Below, piece after piece: positions 1 to 7,329 of a stretch of DNA of 17,341 nucleotides (position 1 is its first letter; the number at the start of each line of letters is the position of its first letter). The notes under the pieces were generated by a model. It saw only the letters and a program-made list of their open reading frames with translations, was not told the DNA's origin and did not search any database. The DNA is from Spirochaetaceae bacterium. Lineage in GTDB: Bacteria; Spirochaetota; Spirochaetia; SZUA-6; Fen-1364. The stretch lies in the NCBI GenBank assembly GCA_003170115.1, contig PMZS01000242.1:5675-23015 (forward strand). The letters run 5' to 3'. The position numbers were made by a program, and so were the translations under genes.

Positions 1-2
1 AT

Positions 3-1823
3 TCCGGCGCGGAGGCGACCCGCGCTCTGCTGAAGACCGGACTCACCTTCGACGCCCTGTTCTGCGCCAACGATCTCATGGCCCTCGGGGCAATCGATGT
101 TCTCAGAGAGAATGGTCAGCGCGTGCCGCAGGACGTTGCGGTCGCGGGATTCGACGGCATCGAAGAAGGCCGGTACCTGACTCCGCCCCTCACCACCGTG
201 ATCCAGCCCCTCGGGGAGCTGGGAAGCCGGGCGGTGGATCTTCTGGTGGAAAGGATGGACGGCGGGAGGCCGACCGAGCAGGTGCTCACGTGCACGCCCG
301 CGATCCGCCAGTCCTGCGGCTGCGGTCCCCGCATGGGTCCCGGCGCGGATCTCGCCGCGGCAGGGAAACGTGCGACCGCCGATGAGCGGCGCGCTATTGA
401 TCGGCTTGCCGCCCTTGCGCGCAGGGGCGACACGGATGGGTTCGTAACCCGCCTGGATTCGGCTCTCGCGGCCTCGTCGATCGACGACGATTTGTCGAGG
501 TGGAACGATTTCCTCGCAATCGTCCGCCGCAAGGCCTTGCCCCCCGGAAAGCGCGCGAGCCCCGCCTTGTCGTCCCTGTTCGAGTTCGCCTCGGGCCTTA
601 TCGGAGAGACCGGCAGCCGGATGCAGGCGGCCCGCCGGGTGGACGGCGAACGGAGAATGGCGGCGCTCCGGGAGATAAGCGCGTACCTTGCCGGAGCCTT
701 CGACCTTCCCCTGATGCTGCAGAGGCTCCAGGAAGGGCTTGCGAGCCTCGGGATCGCCGGCGGGTACGTGGCCCTGTTCGACGATGAAGGTCCGGCTTCC
801 CGCTGGTCACGACTCATCCTCGTCATCCGTCCCGGACGTCGCTCGGGCCTCACGCGGAAGGGCCGGCGCTTCCCCACGGAGCGTCTCCTTCCCCGGAGCG
901 AAGGGGAAGAGTGGCGCGTCGGGCATTGGATCCTGGAGCCGCTGGTCTACCAGGACGAGGCGCTGGGGTATTTTCTCCTGTCGGGGGGTGTCGGGGATCC
1001 CGCGGTCTACGACACGCTTCGCGAGCAGCTCTCCAGCGCCCTGAAGGGCGCGCTCCTGCTTGAACAGGTGCGCACCCATGAGCACCGGCTGGAGGCGGAA
1101 GTGGCACGGCGCACCGCGGAGCTCACGCGCACGAACAGGGAGCTGACCCGCGAGGTGGGACGCCGGCAGATGCTCGAACGCGAGGTCCTCGAGGTCTCCA
1201 ACCGCACGATGCAGCGCATCGGGCAGGATCTGCACGACGATCTCAGCCAGCATCTCGCCGGCATCGCCATGCTGGTCTCCGTTCTTCGGCCCCGCATTGC
1301 CGCCGCGGATCCGTCGGACGCCGCGTCCCTGGACCAGATCGGTGGACTTCTCGCGGATTCGATTGCGCGGGCAAAGCAGATCGCCCGCGGCCTCTCCCCG
1401 GCAGGCCTTGCCGAGCACGGGCTGTCCGCGGCGGTTGAGGAGCTCGTGTCCGCCGCACGGCAGAGCTCTCACGCGCTCGTGGAGTTCCGCTCAGCCCCCG
1501 ATTTTTCACTCGAGGACACCGACCGAGCCGCGCAGGTCTATCGCATCGTGCAGGAGGCGCTCACGAACGCCTTGAAGCACTCCCGCGCGGAGCGTGTGGA
1601 GGTGGTTCTCTCCCGGGAATGCGGCAACGGCGATTGTGCGCTCCTTGCGGAGGTGATCGACAACGGAGTAGGACGAACCAGCTCCCGCGGGAAGAACGGC
1701 ACCGGGATGGGCCTGCGCATCATGCGCTACCGGGCAGAGAGCGCCGGTGCGCAGCTCATGATCGAAGACCTGCAGCCGGGAACCAGGGTGTGCTGCAGGA
1801 TCCCCTGCGCGTCGAGGCCGTGA
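3..1823 (+). CDS. Sensor histidine kinase with LacI/periplasmic-binding-like input domain (5' partial)
   Basis: The frame is open from base 3, so the true start lies outside the window; 606 residues are visible. Visible residues 1 to about 95 match the C-terminal half of a LacI-type sugar-binding domain (FDALFCANDLMALGAIDVL, then VPQDVAVAGFDGIEEG, ending near SCGCG). A linker and a probable GAF-like segment follow (about 215-355), then a coiled coil (about 360-405) and a HisKA_3 dimerisation domain with phospho-accepting H411 in QDLHDDLSQHLAG. The HATPase_c domain at the end shows the N box (VQEALTNALKHSRA), DNGVG, and GTGMGLRIMRYRA. I see no membrane segment, so the visible part is probably cytoplasmic, although the missing N-terminus could change that. 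The stop overlaps the response-regulator start (TGATG), which marks them as a cognate pair. The sugar transporter downstream suggests it senses a pentose or xylo-oligosaccharide; that ligand is inferred. Whether a DNA-binding domain precedes the LacI part cannot be seen. Confidence 0.93.
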   Translation, partial: SGAEATRALLKTGLTFDALFCANDLMALGAIDVLRENGQRVPQDVAVAGFDGIEEGRYLTPPLTTVIQPLGELGSRAVDLLVERMDGGRPTEQVLTCTPAIRQSCGCGPRMGPGADLAAAGKRATADERRAIDRLAALARRGDTDGFVTRLDSALAASSIDDDLSRWNDFLAIVRRKALPPGKRASPALSSLFEFASGLIGETGSRMQAARRVDGERRMAALREISAYLAGAFDLPLMLQRLQEGLASLGIAGGYVALFDDEGPASRWSRLILVIRPGRRSGLTRKGRRFPTERLLPRSEGEEWRVGHWILEPLVYQDEALGYFLLSGGVGDPAVYDTLREQLSSALKGALLLEQVRTHEHRLEAEVARRTAELTRTNRELTREVGRRQMLEREVLEVSNRTMQRIGQDLHDDLSQHLAGIAMLVSVLRPRIAAADPSDAASLDQIGGLLADSIARAKQIARGLSPAGLAEHGLSAAVEELVSAARQSSHALVEFRSAPDFSLEDTDRAAQVYRIVQEALTNALKHSRAERVEVVLSRECGNGDCALLAEVIDNGVGRTSSRGKNGTGMGLRIMRYRAESAGAQLMIEDLQPGTRVCCRIPCASRP

Positions 1824-2479
1824 TGACCCCCCACGTGACGTTCCTCGTCGTCGACGATCATCCCGTTTTCCGGCAGGGACTGGTGGCCCTCATCAGGAGC
1901 GATGAGCGCTACGAGGTATGCGGTGAGGCGGGCTCCGCGGAGGAAGCGCGGGCCCGGCTGGATGAGACAGTGCCCGACATTGCCCTGGTTGACATCTCCC
2001 TGACCGGGCAGAGCGGCCTCGATCTGGTGAAGACGCTCAAGGCCGCGCATCCCCGGATTCTCATCCTCATCATCTCGATGCACGACGAGGCGGTGTACGC
2101 CGCCCGGGCTTTGCGGGCAGGCGCGCGTGGATACGTGATGAAGCAGGAAGCCGCATCGGTCATGCTGGAGGCGATCACAACGGTGCTCTCGGGGAAGATC
2201 TACGTGTCCACCGCCATGCGCGACAGGCTCCTGGAAACAATCTACAGCGACGCGACCAGAACGGACGCGCCGACGGTGGAGCGGCTCAGCGACCGTGAGC
2301 TGGAAGTGCTGGAGAAAATCGGCCAGGGCTACGGTGCCGCGGAGATAGCCCGGACGCTCAACCTGTCCGTGAAAACCGTGAATGCCTACCGCGACCACAT
2401 CAAGGAGAAGCTGCATATCGCGCACGCGGGGGATCTCCGGCGCTTTGCCGTGAAGTGGGTACAGAGCCGGGATAGGTAA
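1823..2479 (+). CDS. NarL/FixJ-family response regulator
   Basis: 218 residues, the normal length for this family. The N-terminal receiver domain has the acidic pair D11-D12, the phosphorylation site D57 (ALVDISLTGQSGLDL), the switch residue S85 and K107. The C-terminal LuxR-type helix-turn-helix (about 156-205) contains LSDRELEVLEKIGQG and AEIARTLNLSVKTVNAYRD. The ATG at 1823 shares one base with the kinase stop, giving translational coupling; a GTG one codon upstream is also possible. It should receive phosphate from the HisKA_3 kinase next to it and activate transcription. The sugar-transport operon starting 128 bp downstream is the obvious target, supported by repeated TAGGT elements in that gap. 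The target assignment is inference; the family assignment is firm. Confidence 0.95.
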   Translation: MTPHVTFLVVDDHPVFRQGLVALIRSDERYEVCGEAGSAEEARARLDETVPDIALVDISLTGQSGLDLVKTLKAAHPRILILIISMHDEAVYAARALRAGARGYVMKQEAASVMLEAITTVLSGKIYVSTAMRDRLLETIYSDATRTDAPTVERLSDRELEVLEKIGQGYGAAEIARTLNLSVKTVNAYRDHIKEKLHIAHAGDLRRFAVKWVQSRDR

Positions 2480-2491
2480 TACCACCTATCC
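2470..2491. promoter_or_regulatory. Inverted repeat GGATAGGT-N6-ACCTATCC at the end of the response-regulator gene
   Basis: An 8-bp perfect inverted repeat (arms 2470-2477 and 2484-2491, 6-bp spacer) spans the response-regulator stop codon. There is no T-run after it, so it is a poor intrinsic terminator. A further half-site, TAGGTGG, recurs at 2521-2527; the same seven bases are on the minus strand at 2488-2482. Position and symmetry suit an operator for the LuxR-type regulator just upstream, but this is inference. Confidence 0.45.
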
Positions 2492-2520
2492 GCGAATTCG
2501 GCCTTTGTCCGATTCCTCCC

Positions 2521-2539
2521 TAGGTGGGATCGGGATACT
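2521..2539 (+). promoter_or_regulatory. Candidate activator half-site and weak -10 upstream of the sugar-transport operon
   Basis: TAGGTGG (2521-2527) repeats a half-site of the inverted repeat at 2470-2491. A plausible -10 hexamer, GATACT, lies at 2534-2539, with no recognisable -35 at 17 bp. This arrangement is typical of activator-dependent promoters. Transcription would begin near 2546, placing the inverted repeat around -65. The element is predicted from pattern only. Confidence 0.3.
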
Positions 2540-2607
2540 CTCAGTACCATGGCGGGCGTCGAATCGTGACCTGCCGGTGGCACAATTCGCAAAGAGGAGG
2601 GACTTGC

Positions 2608-3858
2608 ATGAAGAAGCGAGCATTCATCGCTCTGATGGTCGTCATCTGCTGTCTCGTGGTGGTGATGCCTCTCACGGCACAGCAGCTGAAGCTGACGGTC
2701 TGGGGCCGGGACCTCACGGATGGGGAGCCCGACCATGCCTACGTCACTGCGCTGATCAAGGATTTCCAGGCGAAGAATCCTGACATCACCATCGACTACG
2801 TCGCCCTCGGCGATCCCGGGCTGGCGGACAAGACGAAGATCACGATGGCGGCGGGGAGCGGCCTCCCCGACATTTTCCAGACATGGGGCGGCTCGACCAT
2901 GGGGGGCTACGCGGACGCGGGCCGGCTCATGGATCTCACCGCGGATCTGGGCAGCGTTCCCGGGAGCGCCGCGGCGAGAGGCGCGATGACCTGGAAGGGC
3001 AAGCTGTACGGCGTGGCGCCGTTCTTCGCCATTGCGGGCGTGTTCGTGAACGAAGGAATTTTCAAGGCCAACGGGCTGGGCATTCCTTCTTCGGTTGACC
3101 AGTTCGAGAGAGTGGCCGATATGCTGAAGGCCAAGGACATCCAGCCCTTCGCGTGCGGCGAAGCCGACAAGTGGCCCGGCCTCGCCCTGTACATGTACTT
3201 GACGGACCGGTTCGGCGGCGACATTTTCAGCCAGGCCGCGGCGCGCAAGGCCCGGTTCGACAATGACGCATTCGTCAAGGCGGCCCAGCTGTACCAGCGC
3301 TGGGTGAAAAAAGGCTATTTCGGTGACAAGCCCCTGGGCGAAAAGTACGGCGATGCCCAGCAGCTCATGGCCACCGGCAAGGCCGCCATGCACATCACCG
3401 GTTCGTGGATGTGCGCGCAGTACTCGAGCAAGGACTTCACGGACCAGCAGATCGGATTCTACGCGTTCCCGGCGATGAAGGGCGGCAAGGGCCCCGTCAC
3501 CGACATCATGGGCATGACCGACATCGGGTTTGCCGCCACGAAAGTGGCGGCAAGCAGGAAGGACGCGGTCGTGCGCTTCATGAAATACGCGATGAGCGGG
3601 GACGCCGCCGCGGCTGAGCCGGGCCGCGTGAGCTCGGTTCCCGGCGTGAAGGCGCCGTCCGCCCTCACGACGATGGCCTCCAACGTGTTCGGCACCGCGA
3701 AACTGGTGCAGTTCTGGTGGGACCAGAACCTGCCGCCCGCGGTCACTACTCCGCTGAATGACACGATCCAGACATTCTTTCTTCCGGACACGGACGTGAA
3801 GGCGTCGCTCACAAAGTTCGAGAATCTCGCGACTCAGAACATGGGCGCGGTGAAGTAA
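2608..3858 (+). CDS. Extracellular sugar-binding protein of a CUT1 ABC transporter
   Basis: 416 residues, the usual size for family 1 extracellular solute-binding proteins. The ATG at 2608 follows a strong ribosome-binding site (GAGGAGG, 2594-2600). A typical signal peptide comes next: MKKR, a hydrophobic stretch, then cleavage probably after PLTA (about residue 24). Family features include LKLTVWGRD near the mature N-terminus, LPDIFQTWGGSTMGGYADAG, the GVAPFFAIAGVFVNEGIF segment, and TGSWMCAQY, where binding-cleft aromatics usually lie. It should capture oligosaccharides or sugars outside the membrane and deliver them to the two permeases encoded next. Co-occurrence with GH43 and GH39 xylosidases points to xylo-oligosaccharides, but the ligand is not visible in the sequence. 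Upstream in-frame ATGs near 2524 are rejected because they lack the ribosome-binding site and would bury the signal peptide. Confidence 0.95.
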   Translation: MKKRAFIALMVVICCLVVVMPLTAQQLKLTVWGRDLTDGEPDHAYVTALIKDFQAKNPDITIDYVALGDPGLADKTKITMAAGSGLPDIFQTWGGSTMGGYADAGRLMDLTADLGSVPGSAAARGAMTWKGKLYGVAPFFAIAGVFVNEGIFKANGLGIPSSVDQFERVADMLKAKDIQPFACGEADKWPGLALYMYLTDRFGGDIFSQAAARKARFDNDAFVKAAQLYQRWVKKGYFGDKPLGEKYGDAQQLMATGKAAMHITGSWMCAQYSSKDFTDQQIGFYAFPAMKGGKGPVTDIMGMTDIGFAATKVAASRKDAVVRFMKYAMSGDAAAAEPGRVSSVPGVKAPSALTTMASNVFGTAKLVQFWWDQNLPPAVTTPLNDTIQTFFLPDTDVKASLTKFENLATQNMGAVK

Positions 3859-3940
3859 CCTTCTTCCGGCGACATGGTTCACTCGGGGGCGAAGGCCGGC
3901 ATCGGTTTTCGCCCCTTTCCGGAGCGGAGGTGCGCTGACA

Positions 3941-4840
3941 ATGAGTGAGATTGCACGGACGGCTCGGGGCCGGGCGGTATTCATTTCTCTCATGCTGCTG
4001 CCCGCTGTGGCCGCCCTCGGGGTGTTCATGTATTACCCCATCGAGGAAACCTTCCGGCTGTCGTTCATGCGCTCTTCGGGCCTCGGGGATGCCGCCTTCA
4101 ACGGCCTGGCAAATTACCAGTTCCTGTTCGGCAACGACGAATTTCGTGCTGGCCTTGCTCACGTGTTTCTCTGGGCGTTCTGGAGCCTCGTGATCCAGCT
4201 CCCCCTCGCGTTTTTTGTCTCCTATTCACTCATCCTCTACAGGAACAGGATCACGAAGTCGCTCCGTGCGGTGTATTACCTTGCAAACATCCTGCCGTCC
4301 ACCATCACGGCCATGCTCGGCATTTTTGTTTTCTCGAACACCAACGGCGTCCTCGCGGCCCTGGCAAGGAAGATCAGCTGGACCTGGCTGGCGAAGCTCG
4401 ATTTCATCGGGGATCCGACTCTCGCCTTCTGGGCGGTATTTTTCGTGGCGACATGGATGTACACGGGCTTCCCCATCATTTACCTCATGGCGCGCATGGA
4501 GCAGATCCCTTTGGAAATCCGGGAAGCCGCGGAGCTGGACGGCGCGGGGGGGTGGCGCTATGCCCGCGCGATAGTGCTTCCGATGATCTCTTATCCGCTG
4601 CGAATCCTCGCGGTCCTCATGATCGTGGGAAGCCTGAAGCTCTTCGACCTGCCCTACCTGATGACGAAGGGAGGTCCCGGGGACGCCACGAAGACGCTGG
4701 GAATCATCTTGTACAACCAGGGATTCGTGAACTGGCAATACGGGAGCGCGGCGGCGGTGGGCGTGGTCATCTTCCTGCTCTCCCTCGTGTTCACCATTGC
4801 GCAGTTCTCCTGGCAGAGAAAGGGAGGGGAGGCGGAATGA
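3941..4840 (+). CDS. CUT1 sugar ABC transporter permease, MalF/UgpA type
   Basis: 299 residues with about six hydrophobic membrane segments, the first at about 11-31 (AVFISLMLLPAVAALGVFMY). The cytoplasmic EAA loop that contacts the ATPase is clear at residues 195-214 (EAAELDGAGGWRYARAIVLP). A GGAGCGGAGG ribosome-binding site (3921-3930) precedes the ATG. The gene lies 82 bp after the binding-protein gene and its stop overlaps the next permease start by 4 bp, so the three form one operon. It forms one half of the membrane channel with the 4837-5712 product. No ATP-binding subunit gene is in the window. MalF-type permeases with long N-terminal extensions exist, but this one has the compact form seen in oligosaccharide CUT1 systems. 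Confidence 0.95.
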   Translation: MSEIARTARGRAVFISLMLLPAVAALGVFMYYPIEETFRLSFMRSSGLGDAAFNGLANYQFLFGNDEFRAGLAHVFLWAFWSLVIQLPLAFFVSYSLILYRNRITKSLRAVYYLANILPSTITAMLGIFVFSNTNGVLAALARKISWTWLAKLDFIGDPTLAFWAVFFVATWMYTGFPIIYLMARMEQIPLEIREAAELDGAGGWRYARAIVLPMISYPLRILAVLMIVGSLKLFDLPYLMTKGGPGDATKTLGIILYNQGFVNWQYGSAAAVGVVIFLLSLVFTIAQFSWQRKGGEAE

Positions 4841-5712
4841 GCACGCTGAGCCCCGGCATCGGAGGCGGCCGCCAGCCGCGTGGCTCCCGGGTGAATGTGC
4901 CCGCGGCAATCGTCACGATCATCCTGATCGTGCTCGCCCTCGCGGTCATCGTTCCGCTGTTTTTGCCTCTTCTTTTCGTCTTCAAGACCCGCCTGGAATA
5001 TTCCTACAATCCGTGGAGCCTGCCCAGGCAGATCAGGTGGGACAACTTCGTCCAGGCGTGGAAGGTGATCCAGCTCGGGAAGGGCATGGTCAACACATTG
5101 ATCGTGTGCCTCGGAGCAATCGCCTGCACCGTGCCGCCGGCCGCGTGCGCGGGATACATCTTCGCGCGGTACCGCAGCAGGATGACCGAAGTGATTTTCT
5201 ACGTCATCCTCGCCGGTTACTTCGTCCCACTGCAGATGGTCCTGCTTCCCCTTTACCGGATGAGCGTCGGGCTGCATCTTGCCGACACGCTCCCCGGGGT
5301 ATTCCTTCCCATGGCGGCGTTCGGCATATCATTCTGGACCCTCATCTACCGCTCGTTCTTTCGAAGTCTCCCCTGCGAGCTTGCGGAGGCCGCGCGCATC
5401 GACGGCGCCGGCCATTGGGGGACTTTTTTTCTCATCATGCTCCCCCTCGCCGGACCGGCCACGGTGCTTGCCGTGCTCCTGGTCTTCATGAGCGCCTGGA
5501 GCGACTACCTCCTCAGTCTCATCATGATCAGCAGTCAGGCCCTGTTCACCATGCAGCTTCGTGTGGCCCAGTTCCTCAACGCCTACGGAGTGGACCACAT
5601 GCCGCGCTATTCCGCGGCAGCGATCATATCCGCGGCGCCGACCCTCATCCTGTACATCCTCGGCCATCGATGGATCCTCCGTGGGACTCTCGCGGGGGCC
5701 TTGAAGGGATGA
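4837..5712 (+). CDS. CUT1 sugar ABC transporter permease, MalG/UgpE type
   Basis: 291 residues, about six membrane segments, the first at about 22-48. The EAA loop is at 184-203 (EAARIDGAGHWGTFFLIMLP), followed by the usual SAWSDYLLSLIM segment. The start is set by the ATGA overlap with the upstream permease stop and by a GGGAGGGGAGG ribosome-binding site just before it. In-frame codons further upstream are inside the preceding gene and are rejected. It pairs with the MalF-type permease to form the translocation pore. Its stop overlaps the ATG of a 13-codon reading frame that runs into the GH43 start, so GH43 is probably co-transcribed. Confidence 0.95.
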   Translation: MSTLSPGIGGGRQPRGSRVNVPAAIVTIILIVLALAVIVPLFLPLLFVFKTRLEYSYNPWSLPRQIRWDNFVQAWKVIQLGKGMVNTLIVCLGAIACTVPPAACAGYIFARYRSRMTEVIFYVILAGYFVPLQMVLLPLYRMSVGLHLADTLPGVFLPMAAFGISFWTLIYRSFFRSLPCELAEAARIDGAGHWGTFFLIMLPLAGPATVLAVLLVFMSAWSDYLLSLIMISSQALFTMQLRVAQFLNAYGVDHMPRYSAAAIISAAPTLILYILGHRWILRGTLAGALKG

Positions 5713-5750
5713 CCGTGGAGCGGACACCGGGGGATTTGAAATGGGCGTGA
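5709..5750 (+). other. 13-codon mini-ORF linking the permease stop to the GH43 start
   Basis: ATG at 5709 overlaps the permease TGA (ATGA). The frame reads MTVERTPGDLKWA and stops at 5748-5750, just past the GH43 ATG at 5741. It could carry ribosomes from the permease to GH43 by coupling. It may equally be chance in GC-rich sequence; there is no independent evidence of translation. Confidence 0.2.
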
Positions 5751-7321
5751 TCCAGAATCCGGTCCTGCGCGGGTTCAATCCGGACCCTTCCATCATGAGG
5801 GTGGGGGACGACTACTACATCGCGACTTCCACCTTCGAATGGTTTCCGGGCGTCTGCATCCATCACTCCCGCGATCTGCGGCACTGGCGCCTTGCCTCCC
5901 GTCCCCTGGATCGCCCCGGGCTGCTGGACATGCGCGGCAACCCCAATTCGGGCGGCGTGTGGGCGCCCTGCCTCAGTTGGAGCGAAGGCCTCTTCCACCT
6001 CGTCTACACCGACATGAAGCGGTGGGCGGGGCAGGTCAAGGATTGTCACAACTACCTCACCACGGCGCCCTCCGTCGAAGGCCCGTGGTCCGATCCGGTC
6101 CACTTGAACAGCTCCGGTTTCGATGCGTCGCTCTTCCACGACCCTGGCGGCCGGAAGTGGCTGCTCAATATGCTCTGGGATTTCCGATCCTCTCAAAGCG
6201 GTTTCGGGGGGATCCTTCTACAAGAGTACTGTCCCGAGAAACGGCGTCTCCTCGGCGAGCCGTCGATGATTTTCCGGGGGACTGAGCTGGGCCTGGTCGA
6301 AGGCCCTCACCTGTACACGCGGGAAGGCTTTTATTACCTGGTGACAGCGGAGGGGGGAACTTTTGCCACGCACGCCGTCAGCGTCGCGCGCTCGACCGCG
6401 CTTGCGGGCCCGTACGAGGTCATGCCGGGCAATCCGCTTCTCACCTCGGCGCATGACCCCGACCTTGCCCTCCAGAGTGCCGGGCATGGGAGCCTGGTGG
6501 AAACCCAGAGCGGAGAATGGGTGATGGCCTATCTCTGCCGCCGACCGCGGGTGAAAGGACGATCCGTCCTGGGCAGGGAGACCTGCCTCCAATCCGTGGA
6601 ATGGGACCAGGACGGCTGGCCGAGGCTGAAACACGGCGGACGCTCCCCCGTGCTGACATGTGACGTGCCCGATCTCCCCGGCCGAGAATGGGAACAGGAT
6701 CCGCCGCTCGATGACTTTCAGGGGCCGGTCCTTCGGGCCTGCTACCATTCCCTCCGCGTTCCCCTGGACGACTCCCTGATGAGCCTGACCGAAAGGCCCG
6801 GTTTCCTGCGGCTGAAGGGGCGCGAGAGCATTCTCTCGAACTTCCGCCAGGCGCTGGTCGCGCGCCGCATCGCCGCGTTCAAGGTTGCCGCGGCCACGTG
6901 CGTCGAGTTCGAGCCTTCGTCTTTCCAACAGCTCGCCGGGCTCGCCGCGTTCTACAGCACCGAGAGCTTCTATTACCTCTACATCAGCCGCGCGGCCCAT
7001 GCGTCCAAGTGCCTCGGGATCATGCGCTGCGAACGCGGCGGTCTCTCGTTCCCCGTGGAGAAGGAGTATCCCGTGGAGGGCTGGAACCGGGTCTTCCTGG
7101 GATTTGATCTCGACCGGGAGAGGCTGAGTTTCCGCTATTCACAGGACGGGAAGACGTGGAACCCGATCGGCTGGGAGATGGATTCATCGATTCTCTCGGA
7201 CGAGCACGCGATACCCTGCGGCTTCACGGGGGCATTCGTCGCCCTCTGCTGCCAGGATCTCAGCGGCCGCGGCCTGCACGCGGATTTCGATTTCCTGTCG
7301 TACGTGGAAATCGACGCCTGA
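5741..7321 (+). CDS. Glycoside hydrolase family 43 beta-xylosidase / alpha-L-arabinofuranosidase
   Basis: 526 residues, close to the usual length of GH43 xylosidases of the Selenomonas SXA type. The N-terminal five-bladed propeller starts with NPVLRGFNPDPSIMRVGDDY and has IATSTFEWFPGV. Predicted catalytic residues are D15 (general base), D128 (pKa modulator, in SGFDASLF) and E187 (general acid, in LVEGPHLY). Their spacing is the same as D14, D127 and E186 in the Selenomonas enzyme, as I recall it. The last roughly 200 residues look like the beta-sandwich domain normally found C-terminal in this group. There is no signal peptide, so it acts in the cytoplasm on imported xylo-oligosaccharides by an inverting mechanism, releasing xylose and possibly arabinose. 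The ATG at 5741 starts right before the conserved N-terminal motif. It is the last plus-strand gene of the transport operon and ends 8 bp from the convergent GH39 stop. Confidence 0.95.
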   Translation: MGVIQNPVLRGFNPDPSIMRVGDDYYIATSTFEWFPGVCIHHSRDLRHWRLASRPLDRPGLLDMRGNPNSGGVWAPCLSWSEGLFHLVYTDMKRWAGQVKDCHNYLTTAPSVEGPWSDPVHLNSSGFDASLFHDPGGRKWLLNMLWDFRSSQSGFGGILLQEYCPEKRRLLGEPSMIFRGTELGLVEGPHLYTREGFYYLVTAEGGTFATHAVSVARSTALAGPYEVMPGNPLLTSAHDPDLALQSAGHGSLVETQSGEWVMAYLCRRPRVKGRSVLGRETCLQSVEWDQDGWPRLKHGGRSPVLTCDVPDLPGREWEQDPPLDDFQGPVLRACYHSLRVPLDDSLMSLTERPGFLRLKGRESILSNFRQALVARRIAAFKVAAATCVEFEPSSFQQLAGLAAFYSTESFYYLYISRAAHASKCLGIMRCERGGLSFPVEKEYPVEGWNRVFLGFDLDRERLSFRYSQDGKTWNPIGWEMDSSILSDEHAIPCGFTGAFVALCCQDLSGRGLHADFDFLSYVEIDA

Positions 7322-7329
7322 GAAGGGGC

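Noticed and set aside
2386..4029. Long open minus-strand frame of 547 codons over the binding-protein gene
   Set aside because: It is antisense to a well-supported gene with a signal peptide and ribosome-binding site, is rich in His and Arg, and matches no family; typical GC-rich antisense artefact.
7322..7329. A terminator between the GH43 and GH39 genes
   Set aside because: Only a 4-bp TGAG/CTCA pairing without a T-run is visible in the 8-bp gap and its flanks.
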